Shown: positions 1 to 9,264, numbered from the stretch's first letter. The stretch: 64,000 nt of DNA from Pseudomonas brassicacearum (GCF_003732265.1 NZ_MOBK01000010.1:1-64000); one strand, 5' to 3'. Numbers and translations: made by a program. The notes: generated by a model from the sequence alone, not told the origin.

Positions 1-162
1 TGGTTGGCATACATGCACCTCTTACTCATGTTATGCCCGAACACAAAATTTCTGACACCCCCAATTCGCCTGTAGGAACCGGCCGAACCTCGGCTAGTCC
101 CTTTCTATAGGAGTTTTCCGCGACGCAATTTCTCTCGTTTCCTCGATCCCGCGCCCCTCACC

Positions 163-1290
163 TCAACGAATATGCCGATACGAATCCACATCCGCCAGGC
201 CTGTACTCAACCCGGTCGCAGGCGCGTAGATCGTGCCCTTCACCGCCGAGAACTTCACCCCGTTACTGCCCAGCGAGACATACCGTTCGCCCTGATCCAG
301 TTCGGTGAAGTAGGTGTACGAAAACTTTTCCATGGCTTTGTATTTTGCGGCGTCGCGGGTCATGGCGTTGTGGTGGATTTGCAGGTCGGCCACGGTCAGG
401 TTCAGGGTTTTGTTCAGCGGTACGCCCCAGCGCTTCAGGCACACTTCGGCAAAGTGGCGAACGATCAGGCCGGGTTCGGCCAGGGTTTTGGGGCCGCTGA
501 CACCATCGGCAGAGGCATTGCCGACCAGCGTGCCATGGCGGCCGGGCAGGGGGTAAATGTGGGTTCGGGTGCCGGTGGCCGTTTGCGGAATGACACAGCT
601 GAAACCTTTGGAGCGCTCGTCGCGGGCGTAGAAACCGACGTACTCCTTTACATTGGCATTGAGTTTTACTTTGTCTTCTTGAAAGTTACTGATGCCTGGT
701 ACCGGGTCAATTGCAAAGATACTGACGGGAATGTTTTTTAATGCCGTATCTTTAAACATGGCGTTGGCCAGCATATGGCAACTGATTCCCCCACGGCTCC
801 ATCCGACCAGATTAACTTTGGTGGGGATGATGCCGTCTTTGCGGAAGGTCTTGATGATTTGCTCTTGTAACTTTTGTTGGGTGACGCTGCGTTCGCCATA
901 ATTATATTTACGCCATAGCCAGGAACCTTCGATTTTCACGTCTTCAATGGGAATACCGGCAGCCTTGAGTCGGTTGTATTCGGTCTCGGTCAATTGTTCC
1001 CGCTGCCAGTCACATTTGCCTTTGATGATATTGACGGCGTGTTTGACGTTCTCCTCCCAGCCTTTTCCGAACAGGGTGCCGCTAAGGCCGTAGTCCTTGG
1101 ACTGGGTAAACAGTTCATCCGCTTGCAGGTTGCTGGTGCCGGGACCATCGATCACGATCCATTCGGCAAACTCTCGCCCACCGTGCAGGGAAGCCAGGAT
1201 CGAAACCAGTTCGCCATTCCAGTAAGTTGGATTTTTACTGTCAAATTTGGTCGAGCCGGTGCCGCAAAATAAAATAGTTAATGTAGTCAT
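163..1290 (-). CDS. Alpha/beta-hydrolase, lipase-like (possible type VI effector family)
   Basis: A 375-residue protein with the order of catalytic elements seen in Tle/DUF2235-like lipases. It opens with a hydrophobic beta strand ending in CGTGS (residues 9-13), has a nucleophile elbow GWSRG with Ser165 (163-167), a candidate acid Asp195 in IDPVPG, and a candidate His252 in PGRHGTLVG. There is no signal peptide or membrane segment, so it is cytoplasmic or exported by a signal-independent route. The start ATG lies about 75 bp from the next gene on the same strand. Family knowledge suggests cleavage of an ester in a lipid. A role as a type VI secretion effector is inference only, because no VgrG, PAAR or immunity gene is visible; a partner could lie left of the window. 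Confidence 0.72.
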   Translation of the reverse strand: MTTLTILFCGTGSTKFDSKNPTYWNGELVSILASLHGGREFAEWIVIDGPGTSNLQADELFTQSKDYGLSGTLFGKGWEENVKHAVNIIKGKCDWQREQLTETEYNRLKAAGIPIEDVKIEGSWLWRKYNYGERSVTQQKLQEQIIKTFRKDGIIPTKVNLVGWSRGGISCHMLANAMFKDTALKNIPVSIFAIDPVPGISNFQEDKVKLNANVKEYVGFYARDERSKGFSCVIPQTATGTRTHIYPLPGRHGTLVGNASADGVSGPKTLAEPGLIVRHFAEVCLKRWGVPLNKTLNLTVADLQIHHNAMTRDAAKYKAMEKFSYTYFTELDQGERYVSLGSNGVKFSAVKGTIYAPATGLSTGLADVDSYRHIR

Positions 1291-1365
1291 TGTTGTGCTC
1301 TTGTTTGATTAAAGAGCGGGCAGGTTAGTGTCGGTCGTTTAAATATTGAAAGTGATGGATTGTTT

Positions 1366-1638
1366 CTATGTTTGTGAGTGTGGTGTTCTTTGTCTGGCGA
1401 TATCGAGAAGTTCACAACCATCCTGCGTTAATAAATAAAGCGCATTGACTATGTTGGGGATATCTTTTACATCCGCCTGTTTGAAGCACAAACAATAAAG
1501 CGTTTCGAGCAAGTCACTGGCCGCGCGCAAGCGTTGTTGCGCGGCGTCAAGGACCGCGCCGGTACTGGCGGCGGTATCTATGACCAACACGGGAGTTTCG
1601 CTGTAACTGGTTTTGAGTGGGCGATAGCGATCTTGCAT
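1366..1638 (-). CDS. Small helical hypothetical protein (DUF3077-like)
   Basis: A 90-residue, mostly helical protein without signal peptide or cysteine motif. I place the start at the internal ATG giving MQDRYRPLK because it has an AGGAC Shine-Dalgarno-like sequence eight or nine bases upstream; a longer frame runs to 1686. The stretch VLDAAQQRLRAASDLLETL resembles the helix that defines the small DUF3077-type proteins common in Pseudomonas, of which a clearer example lies at 33389-33682. Function is unknown in that family. It lies upstream of the hydrolase gene on the same strand, with a 75-bp gap. Confidence 0.5.
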   Translation of the reverse strand: MQDRYRPLKTSYSETPVLVIDTAASTGAVLDAAQQRLRAASDLLETLYCLCFKQADVKDIPNIVNALYLLTQDGCELLDIARQRTPHSQT

Positions 1639-1968
1639 GAGGTCCGTCCTGTTTTCAGCGGCGCGGCAAACTATAGGGGCGCGCATCCAGGCGTCGCAAT
1701 ACCGCGCAAATGGACAGGGTTTGTAGGGGATTTACTGCTGGTGTCGCCTTTTGCCTACGTGCGGGCCGAGGTTTTTCTCAGCAATACCTTGGGGAGGCGA
1801 ATTTCCTACGGGATCGTCAGGCATAGCGCTTTAAGCCCCGGAAGAGGCTGCGTCAGAATCTGTAGGACGTTTCGAAAACCGCGTAAGGGAATCAGCCCGG
1901 CTCATGCTGCAAGTGCGAGCAAGAGCCGGGTGGTCATGTGGGTGTCTTAGCCACTTGACCCGCAGTTG
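1639..1968. other. Gene-free stretch
   Basis: About 330 bp between two leftward small genes. The open frames here have no ribosome binding site and no recognisable protein. I see no strong terminator, repeat or operator in it. Confidence 0.5.
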
Positions 1969-2115
1969 TCAGGAAGTTCGCCAAGCCTGTTGAGCCGAAC
2001 ACTCAAGGGTGTCGCACGCAGCGAGCAACGGTGGCTCCGTAATGGGTCCATCGCAGGCACTCAGCAGCAGGGAAGTCAGGATCAGCGCAACGGCAAAAAT
2101 CGATTTTTGGAGCAT
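1969..2115 (-). CDS. Small putative lipoprotein
   Basis: A 48-residue frame too short for most ORF callers. It begins MLQKSIFAVALILTSLLL and continues SAC, so a short basic start, a hydrophobic core and an LSAC lipobox are all present, followed by Asp, an inner-membrane retention type of residue in many bacteria. The mature part is only about 27 residues and contains two more cysteines. An AAGGA Shine-Dalgarno sequence sits six bases before this ATG and only one base before an alternative ATG two codons upstream, so the internal start is preferred. Similar tiny lipoproteins are common in Pseudomonas; function unknown. Confidence 0.45.
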   Translation of the reverse strand: MLQKSIFAVALILTSLLLSACDGPITEPPLLAACDTLECSAQQAWRTS

Positions 2116-2378
2116 GGTCATTCCTTGTTCAAGTGCCGCGCCCATCAGGCGTCCTGCCGTGATGTGAAGTGCGCGGACGGTTGTTTTGCGAGGAAGACCT
2201 TACCGCCAGAGCAAACGGCACGGCGAGGAACAAAGTGTTTCGTTTGTTTCATTCTGTGGCCAGGCCCGATAGGGCGACGCTGTATCATCCCGTATCGTTT
2301 TGGTCCCGACCTTTTCTCGACTCGTTGCGTTTGCCGGCTAGGCTTTGGGCTTCGCAGCGGTCAACGGAGTGACAGCTT

Positions 2379-4313
2379 ATGCACAACACCCTGGAACAGG
2401 TTTTCGGTTATTCACAGTTTCGTCCCGGTCAGGAGGCGGCAGTCAGCGCGGTGTTGGCCGGGCGCTCGGCAGCGGCGATTTTTCCCACAGGTTCAGGCAA
2501 ATCTCTTTGCTATCAACTGCCGGCCCTGTTGCTGCCGCACCTCACGCTGGTGGTGTCTCCGTTGCTGGCGCTGATGCAGGATCAACTGGCGTTCCTGCAA
2601 CGCCACGGCATTGCGGCGGGCAGCATCGATTCGGCGCAGAGTCGCGATGACGCCAGCGATGTGATGGCTCGGGCCAAGTCCGGCGAGTTGAAGATCTTGA
2701 TGATTTCCGTGGAGCGCCTGAAGAACGAACGCTTCCGCAACTTCCTGCAGCAAGTCCCCATCTCGCTGCTGGTGGTGGACGAGGCGCACTGCATCTCGGA
2801 ATGGGGCCACAACTTCCGCCCCGATTACCTCAAGCTGCCCGACTACCAGCGTCAGTTCAATATCCCGCAGGCACTGCTGCTGACCGCGACCGCGACACCC
2901 AAGGTGATCGCTGACATGCAGACCAAATTCGCCATCGCCCCGGAAGACGTGGTGACCACGGGTTTCTACCGGCCAAACCTCAATTTATTGGTTGAGCCCG
3001 TTCGCGGTCAGGACAAGCGCCGACGTCTGGTCGAATGGATGAGCGAACGCCCCGATCAGCCGAGCATCGTCTATGTCACCTTGCAAAAAACCGCTGAACA
3101 CATCGCCGAACATTTAGGGCGCAACGGTATTCAAGCCGAGGCCTATCACGCCGGTTTGCCTCACGATCAGCGCGAAGGCATACAAAAGCGGTTCATGGCT
3201 GGACAGTCCAATTGCATCGTCGCCACCATTGCGTTTGGCATGGGGATCGATAAAAGCGACATCCGCAACGTGGTGCATTTCGACCTGCCAAAATCCATCG
3301 AAAACTACAGCCAGGAAATCGGCCGCGCCGGGCGCGACGGGCAGCCATCCGATTGCCTGGTATTGGCTAACCGCGACAGCCTCAACGTGCTGGAAAACTT
3401 CGTCTACGGTGACACGCCTGAACAGGACGGAATCCGCTGTGTGCTCGATGAAATGCTCGCCGCCGCGCCTGAGGGGCAGTGGGAGTTTTTGTTGGGGCCA
3501 TTGGCCGATCAAAGCAACATTCGCCAATTGCCGCTGAAAACCTTGCTGGTGCAACTGGAGTTGCGCGGCTTGATCGCCCCGCGCTACGCCTATTACGCCG
3601 AATACCGGTTCAAGTATTTGCAAGAACCCGAGGCCTTGCTCGCGCGCTTCGAGGGTGAGCGTAAGGACTTTGTCGCCGCGATTATCCAGACTTCCAGCCG
3701 CGCACGAACCTGGGCCACGGTGAACTTCGATGCGCTGTACGAGCAGCATCAGGCGGAACGCAATCGGGTGGTCAAGGCGCTGGATTATTTCCAGGAGAAG
3801 GGCTGGATCGAGCTTGAAAGCAAGCAGATGACCGAGATCTACAGCCTGCTGAAAACGGACTTCGACAGTCAGGCCCTGAGTGTCGAACTGCACGCTTATT
3901 TCACCCAACATGAGCGTACCGAGATCGCGCGGATTCACGCCATGCTGGACCTGTTCGCCACAGACCATTGCCTGGGTTATCGCCTGGCCGAGTATTTCGG
4001 CGACGAAAAAGCGCCTCTGCAATGCGGGCATTGCTCGGTGTGTCACGGTGATGTGGCGCGGCTGCCTGCGCCACCGGAATTGCCGGCGCTTGTGGATAAA
4101 AATTTCGAAGCGCTGTGCGGTGATTTTATCCACAAGCATGAACAGCACACGGGCAATGTTCCATCGGCTGAGCGCGTGACGCGTTTTCTGTGCGGGATCA
4201 GCGTGCCGCTGTTTACCAAGATGAAGGCGCGGGCTGTTTCAGGGTTTGCGGCGCTGGAAGATTATCCGTATGCCGAAGTGCGGGAATGGGTAGAGCAACA
4301 TCTCTCAGGCTGA
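2379..4313 (+). CDS. RecQ-family ATP-dependent DNA helicase
   Basis: A 644-residue superfamily 2 helicase that should unwind DNA 3'-5' in recombination and repair. Visible motifs are Walker A PTGSGKS (36-42), DEAH box (134-137), LTATAT (168-173) and motif VI QEIGRAGRDG (312-321). A zinc-binding set C531, C549, C552, C555 lies near the C-terminus. In canonical RecQ the zinc cysteines follow the helicase core closely and an HRDC domain ends the protein; here about 200 residues, probably the winged helix, separate the core from the cysteines, and there is no HRDC. It is therefore a divergent RecQ paralogue rather than classic recQ, so no symbol is given. GGAG lies upstream of the ATG. Confidence 0.92.
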   Translation: MHNTLEQVFGYSQFRPGQEAAVSAVLAGRSAAAIFPTGSGKSLCYQLPALLLPHLTLVVSPLLALMQDQLAFLQRHGIAAGSIDSAQSRDDASDVMARAKSGELKILMISVERLKNERFRNFLQQVPISLLVVDEAHCISEWGHNFRPDYLKLPDYQRQFNIPQALLLTATATPKVIADMQTKFAIAPEDVVTTGFYRPNLNLLVEPVRGQDKRRRLVEWMSERPDQPSIVYVTLQKTAEHIAEHLGRNGIQAEAYHAGLPHDQREGIQKRFMAGQSNCIVATIAFGMGIDKSDIRNVVHFDLPKSIENYSQEIGRAGRDGQPSDCLVLANRDSLNVLENFVYGDTPEQDGIRCVLDEMLAAAPEGQWEFLLGPLADQSNIRQLPLKTLLVQLELRGLIAPRYAYYAEYRFKYLQEPEALLARFEGERKDFVAAIIQTSSRARTWATVNFDALYEQHQAERNRVVKALDYFQEKGWIELESKQMTEIYSLLKTDFDSQALSVELHAYFTQHERTEIARIHAMLDLFATDHCLGYRLAEYFGDEKAPLQCGHCSVCHGDVARLPAPPELPALVDKNFEALCGDFIHKHEQHTGNVPSAERVTRFLCGISVPLFTKMKARAVSGFAALEDYPYAEVREWVEQHLSG

Positions 4314-4448
4314 ACCGTCCCCTGTGGGAGTGATCTTGCGGCCACATCCATCCGCTGAATGTTGCTCATCACAGGAATAAATTTCAAAAACCGGCGATGG
4401 CTGACTATGGTGGGGGCAGTCTTTGGATCGCCAACAAGAGAGCAAATC

Positions 4449-5675
4449 ATGAGCCAGACGCCATTCAATATTCAGCGCGCCGCCGTCATCGGGGCGGGCA
4501 CCATGGGCCGTGGCATTGTCATGTGTCTGGCCAACGCCGGGGTGCCGGTGCAGTGGGTGGATAACAATCCGCAGATGCTTGAACAGGCGCTGGCCGCCGT
4601 GGCCGACACCAACGCTCACAATGTGCGACAAGGGCGTATCGATCAGGCTGAAGCCGATGCGCGCATTGCGCGGGTGACCGCAGCGGCGGATTACGCAGCG
4701 ATCCGCGAGGTCGATCTGGTCATCGAGGCGGTGTACGAAAACCTCGAACTGAAGCAGAAAATCTTTCGCGAGCTGGATGGCCTGCTCAAACCTGAAGCGA
4801 TTCTGGCCAGCAACACGTCAGCGCTGGACATCGACGCCATCGCCGCCGCCACTCGCCGTCCGCAGCAAGTGCTGGGCCTGCACTTCTTCAGCCCGGCCCA
4901 CATCATGAAACTGCTGGAAGTGGTCCGCGGCGCCCAGACTGCGCCGGCGGTGCTTGATGCAGCGCTGGCACTGGGCAAGCGCATGGGCAAGGTGAGCGTG
5001 GTGGCGGGCAATTGCGACGGTTTCATCGGCAACCGCATGCTTAATACCTACGTACTCGAAGCGCGCAAGATGCTGCTGGAGGGGGCTTATCCCTATCAGG
5101 TGGATGCGGCGCTGCAAGGTTTCGGTTTTGCCATGGGGCCGTTCCGCATGTACGACGTAGTGGGCGTCGACCTCGGGTGGCGCGCTCGGGAACTGGCGGG
5201 CACAGGCCAGGATGCACCGGAGGTCCAGGTGGATAACCGCCTGTGCGAACTCGGGCGTTTCGGTCAGAAGAGCGGTAACGGTTATTACCACTACGAGCCC
5301 GGCAGTCGTCAGGCCGAGCACGATGTTGAAGTCGATGCGCTGGTGCTGCAGGTCAGCGAAGGATTGGGCTTCCAGCGTCGTGAGATCAGCGCTGAGGAGA
5401 TTCTTGAGCGTTGCTTGCTGGCACTGGTCAACGAAGGGGCGAAGATCCTTCAGGAAGGCATTGCGCAGTCAGCGCACGATATTGATCTGGTGTACCTCAA
5501 CGGTTACGGTTTCCCGGCGGCGAAGGGCGGGCCAATGGCCTGGGCGGATCAGCAAGGCCTGGCGGACATCCACCAGCGCTTGATGGCGCTGGAAACCCGG
5601 CAGGGCGACCATTGGAAGCCGGCGCGTTTGATCGGTGAGCTGGCGGCGGTGGGTAAAGGGTTTGCGGATCGGTAG
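4449..5675 (+). CDS. 3-hydroxyacyl-CoA dehydrogenase
   Basis: A 408-residue NAD-dependent enzyme expected to oxidise 3-hydroxyacyl-CoA to 3-ketoacyl-CoA in beta-oxidation or aromatic-acid breakdown. The N-terminus carries the Rossmann motif GAGTMG (15-20) followed by an acidic strand end (VDNN). The family signature HFFSPAHIMKLLEVV holds the catalytic His, and CDGFIGNRM marks the junction to the C-terminal domain. The frame opens 30 codons earlier, but ATG 4449 (MSQTPFNIQ) gives the usual family length and has AAGAGAG upstream. It lies 30 bp before a hotdog thioesterase, so the two probably form one transcript. I recall the same pair in P. aeruginosa. Confidence 0.93.
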   Translation: MSQTPFNIQRAAVIGAGTMGRGIVMCLANAGVPVQWVDNNPQMLEQALAAVADTNAHNVRQGRIDQAEADARIARVTAAADYAAIREVDLVIEAVYENLELKQKIFRELDGLLKPEAILASNTSALDIDAIAAATRRPQQVLGLHFFSPAHIMKLLEVVRGAQTAPAVLDAALALGKRMGKVSVVAGNCDGFIGNRMLNTYVLEARKMLLEGAYPYQVDAALQGFGFAMGPFRMYDVVGVDLGWRARELAGTGQDAPEVQVDNRLCELGRFGQKSGNGYYHYEPGSRQAEHDVEVDALVLQVSEGLGFQRREISAEEILERCLLALVNEGAKILQEGIAQSAHDIDLVYLNGYGFPAAKGGPMAWADQQGLADIHQRLMALETRQGDHWKPARLIGELAAVGKGFADR

Positions 5676-5705
5676 ACTTCAGCCACTTCAAGACGAGAGC
5701 TGCGC

Positions 5706-6125
5706 ATGAACCAACGCACCGACTACCCACACTTCCAGCCGATCACCACGCGCTGGCACGACAACGACGCCTACGGTCACGTCAACAACGTCACCTACTA
5801 CAGCTTCTTCGACACGGCGGTGAATACCTACCTGATCGAAGTCGGTGGCCTGGATATCCATGACGGCGAAGTGGTGGGTTTTGTCGTGAGTTCGGCGTGC
5901 GATTACTTTGCTTCCATCGCTTTTCCGGACCGGATCGAGGTCGGCCTGCGGGTCGGCAAGCTTGGCAACAGCTCGGTGCAATACGAGTTGGCCGTGTTCA
6001 AGCAAGGGGAAGAGGAGGCCTGCGCGGCCGGGCGCTTCGTGCACGTGTTTGTCGATCGTGCTTCGAATCAGCCGGTACCGATTCCTGCCGGGTTGCGTGG
6101 GGCTCTGCAGCGCCTGGTGGTGTAA
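5706..6125 (+). CDS. Acyl-CoA thioesterase, 4HBT/YbgC-like hotdog fold
   Basis: A 139-residue single hotdog-domain protein. The segment [20 protein letters not shown] (18-37) contains the conserved Asp-x-x-x-His-x-N-N arrangement typical of 4-hydroxybenzoyl-CoA/YbgC/FadM thioesterases, which hydrolyse acyl-CoA to free acid and CoA. There is no signal peptide. It follows the 3-hydroxyacyl-CoA dehydrogenase gene by 30 bp and is closed by a strong hairpin terminator, consistent with a two-gene acyl-CoA operon. The natural substrate cannot be told from sequence. Confidence 0.9.
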   Translation: MNQRTDYPHFQPITTRWHDNDAYGHVNNVTYYSFFDTAVNTYLIEVGGLDIHDGEVVGFVVSSACDYFASIAFPDRIEVGLRVGKLGNSSVQYELAVFKQGEEEACAAGRFVHVFVDRASNQPVPIPAGLRGALQRLVV

Positions 6126-6132
6126 ACCAGGC

Positions 6133-6166
6133 AAAAAAAATCGCAGCCCAAGGGCTGCGATTTTTT
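6133..6166. terminator. Bidirectional intrinsic terminator
   Basis: Nine-base arms TCGCAGCCC and GGGCTGCGA flanked by A- and T-runs. It lies between the converging thioesterase and glycine-zipper genes and can serve both strands. Confidence 0.93.
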
Positions 6167-6195
6167 ATGTACCGGCCAACGAGGCGATTGAAGCC

Positions 6196-6687
6196 TCAGT
6201 CGCGGTAATACTTGTGATGCTTGCGATGCCCATAGGCATGACCGCGGCCAGGGTGGCGGTCACGGTAGTAGCGACGATCATCGCCATGGCCACGATAGGA
6301 GCGATTATCGTTGTCGCCCTCATCATCGTATTTGTTGCCCATGTAGTTACCCAGCGCGCCACCGGCGCCGCCACCTGCTGCGGAGCCGATCAGGCTGCCA
6401 GTGGTGCCGCCCATGCTGCGGCCGACCACGTTACCGCCCGCTGCGCCGAGTGCGCCACCGATGGCGGCTTCGCCACGGCTGTGTTTGTTTGCGCCGACTG
6501 CGCTACCACCCGCGCCGCCCAGGGCCGCGCCGATGGTGGAACCTGTGTTGCCGCCCAGCGACTGACCGACGACCGAGCCAAGAACCCCGCCCAATGCGCC
6601 GCCCACACCTGCTTCGGTGGTGCCGCCAGCAGAAGCAAGGCCACTGAACAAGCCAAGGGACAACAAGAGAATCGAGGAGAACTTCAT
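6196..6687 (-). CDS. Glycine-zipper envelope protein with basic His/Tyr-rich tail
   Basis: A 163-residue secreted protein. Residues 1-20 form a signal peptide ending ASA. Residues 21-115 are a repeated glycine-zipper pattern (GGALGGVLGSVVGQSLGG and relatives), a sequence type that inserts into or spans membranes in outer-membrane proteins. Residues 116-163 switch abruptly to a charged tail rich in Asp, Arg, His and Tyr (DDRRYYRDRH, YGHRKHHKYYRD). AGGAG-type sequence lies upstream of the ATG. No enzymatic motif is present. It resembles the glycine-zipper proteins often annotated in Pseudomonas without known function; the His-rich tail could bind metal, which is speculation. Confidence 0.8.
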   Translation of the reverse strand: MKFSSILLLSLGLFSGLASAGGTTEAGVGGALGGVLGSVVGQSLGGNTGSTIGAALGGAGGSAVGANKHSRGEAAIGGALGAAGGNVVGRSMGGTTGSLIGSAAGGGAGGALGNYMGNKYDDEGDNDNRSYRGHGDDRRYYRDRHPGRGHAYGHRKHHKYYRD

Positions 6688-6793
6688 GGAGGAACCTCAA
6701 GGGGATGACGACGCGATCCTGAGGCTGTGTCAGAGGCGTGACAATCGAAATCCGACGAGTAACACGACTTGTGCACAATTCTATAAGTTACTG

Positions 6794-6876
6794 TTTTTTA
6801 GGCGGAACTTAACTGTTTTTCGTCGGTCTTTAGTTACTTCGAACAGGCCGTTTCTTTACAGAAACGGCCTTTTTTG
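6794..6876 (+). ncRNA. Candidate small RNA
   Basis: An orphan rightward transcription unit between two leftward genes. A promoter-like GTAACA-N17-TATAAG (6759-6787) would start a transcript near 6794. It contains U-rich stretches and ends in a perfect 11-bp hairpin with six Ts (6845-6875). No open frame with a ribosome binding site fits. Inference only. Confidence 0.35.
6845..6875 (+). terminator. Intrinsic terminator (rightward)
   Basis: Arms AGGCCGTTTCT and AGAAACGGCCT around a 4-base loop, followed by T6 on the plus strand. The flanking protein genes both run leftward, so it does not obviously serve either of them. Confidence 0.85.
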
Positions 6877-6915
6877 TGGGCGATAGGAAAGTGTTTGACC
6901 CGATCAGACGCCGCG

Positions 6916-9264
6916 TTAAGCCGACTTGGCCAATATCAATCCAGTCTCACTCGCTATTTCCAACCGGATCGCCACAAACTTCGACGTCGGCGTATGGCTG
7001 CCATCCCCGATGCTTTCCAGCGGCACCAGTGGATTCACTTCCGGGTAGTAAGCCGCCGCTTGCCCCGCCGGAATATCAAACGCCAGCAACGTGAAGCCCT
7101 TCACGCGACGCTCACGGCCGTCATCCCAGATCGAAACGATGTCAGCCTTCTGCCCCGGTTTGAAACCCAGACGGATGATGTCGGCTTCGTTCACAAACAA
7201 CACATCGCGCTGACCTTTCACCCCACGGTAACGGTCATCAAGCCCATAAATCGTGGTGTTGTACTGATCATGGGAACGCATCGACTGCATGATCAGATCC
7301 GGCAACACGCCAGTCGCACGGGTGCGTTCATGCACCAGGTCTTTAGGCAGTACGTTCGGCCGGAAGTTGGCACGCCCCGACGGGGTATTCCACTTGCGCG
7401 CCCCGGCACTGTTGCCGAGGTAGAAACCGCCTGGATTCTTGACCTTCTCGTTGAAGTCCCGGAAGCCCGGAATGGTGTCGGCGATCAGGTCGCGGATACG
7501 GTCGTAATCGGCCACCAGCCAGTTCCAGTCCACCGGTTTGCTGCCCAGCGTGGCGGCGGCGATGCCGGCGATGATCGACGGCTCCGAGCGCATCTGGTTC
7601 GACAGCGCCTGCAACTGACCGTTGGAGGCGTGGACCATGCTGAACGAGTCTTCCACGGTCACCGCTTGCGGGCCTTCGGTCTGGATGTCGATGTCGGTAC
7701 GGCCCAGGCACGGCAGGATCAGTGCGTCTTTACCGTGGGCCAAATGGCTGCGGTTGAGCTTGGTGCTGATCTGCACGGTCAGGTCGCAATTGCTCAACGC
7801 CTGGAAAGTGCGCGAGCTGTCCGGCGTTGCTTGGGCGAAGTTGCCACCGAGGCCGATAAACACTTTGGAGCGACCGTCGGCCATGGCGTGAATCGCTTCG
7901 ACCACGTTGTGGCCATTGTCACGCGGCACCTTGAACTGGAAACGGCGCTCCAGCGAATCGAGGAACGCCACCGGCGGACGTTCGTTGATGCCCATGGTCC
8001 GGTCGCCCTGCACGTTACTGTGACCACGCACCGGGCACAGGCCGGCACCCGGCCGGCCAATATTGCCGCGCAACAGCATCAGGTTGGCGATTTCCTGGAT
8101 GGTTGCCACCGAATGGCGGTGCTGGGTGATGCCCATCGCCCAGCACATGATCACGTTCTTGGCCTTGACATACATGCGCGCCGCTTGCTCGATCTCCACC
8201 AGGGTCAGGCCGGACTGTTCGACGATCTGCTCCCACGGCGTATCGTCGACGGCGGCCAGGTAATCCAGCACGTTGGCGCTGTGTTCGTTGAGGAAGTCGT
8301 GGTCGAACACCGCAGGCTCACCGGCCTTCTGCGCATCGCGTTCCCATTGCAGCAGGAACTTCGCCATGCCGCGCATGATTGCCATGTCGCCGCCCAATGC
8401 CGGACGGAAGTACGCGGTGTTGGTCGGCTTGTCGCCGTTGGTGAGCATTTCGATCGGGTGTTGCGGGTGCTGAAAGCGTTCCAGTCCACGCTCTTTTAGC
8501 GGGTTGATGCACACCACCTGCGCGCCGCGTTTCACTGCTTCGCGCAGCGGTTCGAGCATCCGCGGGTGGTTGGTGCCGGGGTTCTGGCCCCAGACGAAAA
8601 TCGCATCCGCATGTTCGAAGTCGTCGAAGGTCACGGTGCCTTTGCCGACGCCAACGCTCTGCGCCAATGCCACACCGCTGGCCTCGTGGCACATGTTCGA
8701 GCAGTCGGGAAAGTTGTTGGTGCCGTAAGTGCGCACGAACAATTGATAGAGGTACGCCGCTTCGTTGCTGGCACGGCCCGACGTGTAGAACTCGGCCTCG
8801 TTCGGGCTCGACAGGCCCTGCAGATGCTTGGCGATCAAGGCGAACGCAGCTTCCCAGCTTATCGGCTTGTAGCGATCGGTTTCGGCGTCGTAGCACATCG
8901 GCTCGGTCAAACGGCCTTGGTACTCGAGCCAGTAATCACTTTGCTCCAGCAACGAGCTGACGCTGTGCCTGGCGAAAAACGCACCATCGACACGGCGTTT
9001 GGTCGCTTCCCAGTTCACCGCTTTGGCGCCGTTCTCGCAGAACGCCACCATGCCGGCTTCTTTGGAATCGCCCCAGGCGCAACCCGGGCAGTCGAACCCG
9101 CCGTTCTTGTTGGTCTTGAGCATCATGCGCAGGTTTTTCAGCGCGTTGTCGCTGGTCAACCAGGCCCGGGCAACGCTGGCCAGTGCGCCCCACCCACCGG
9201 CCGGACCTTTGTAAGGCTTGTAACGAGGAACAGGTGTCTGGTCGGCTTGACGGTGTTGACTCAC
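6916..9264 (-). CDS. FdhF/YdeP-family molybdopterin oxidoreductase
   Basis: A 782-residue molybdenum-bis(guanine dinucleotide) enzyme of the formate-dehydrogenase-alpha-like YdeP group. It has an N-terminal CPGC (59-62) in FDCPGCAWGD, the central molybdopterin domain, and a C-terminal dinucleotide-binding domain (MRSHDQYNTTIYGLDDRYRG region). I chose the GTG at 9264: GGAG lies eight bases upstream, it overlaps the fdhD stop by four bases, and it gives family length; a longer frame runs into fdhD. Translational coupling to fdhD fits, since FdhD supplies the sulfur ligand for such cofactors. YdeP in E. coli is linked to acid resistance; formate oxidation is not assured. Confidence 0.9.
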   Translation of the reverse strand: MSQHRQADQTPVPRYKPYKGPAGGWGALASVARAWLTSDNALKNLRMMLKTNKNGGFDCPGCAWGDSKEAGMVAFCENGAKAVNWEATKRRVDGAFFARHSVSSLLEQSDYWLEYQGRLTEPMCYDAETDRYKPISWEAAFALIAKHLQGLSSPNEAEFYTSGRASNEAAYLYQLFVRTYGTNNFPDCSNMCHEASGVALAQSVGVGKGTVTFDDFEHADAIFVWGQNPGTNHPRMLEPLREAVKRGAQVVCINPLKERGLERFQHPQHPIEMLTNGDKPTNTAYFRPALGGDMAIMRGMAKFLLQWERDAQKAGEPAVFDHDFLNEHSANVLDYLAAVDDTPWEQIVEQSGLTLVEIEQAARMYVKAKNVIMCWAMGITQHRHSVATIQEIANLMLLRGNIGRPGAGLCPVRGHSNVQGDRTMGINERPPVAFLDSLERRFQFKVPRDNGHNVVEAIHAMADGRSKVFIGLGGNFAQATPDSSRTFQALSNCDLTVQISTKLNRSHLAHGKDALILPCLGRTDIDIQTEGPQAVTVEDSFSMVHASNGQLQALSNQMRSEPSIIAGIAAATLGSKPVDWNWLVADYDRIRDLIADTIPGFRDFNEKVKNPGGFYLGNSAGARKWNTPSGRANFRPNVLPKDLVHERTRATGVLPDLIMQSMRSHDQYNTTIYGLDDRYRGVKGQRDVLFVNEADIIRLGFKPGQKADIVSIWDDGRERRVKGFTLLAFDIPAGQAAAYYPEVNPLVPLESIGDGSHTPTSKFVAIRLEIASETGLILAKSA

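Noticed and set aside
6874-8499. 541-residue open frame on the plus strand
   Set aside because: Exact antisense of the YdeP-type oxidoreductase gene; such long antisense frames are a by-product of high-GC codon use, and no binding site or family match is seen.
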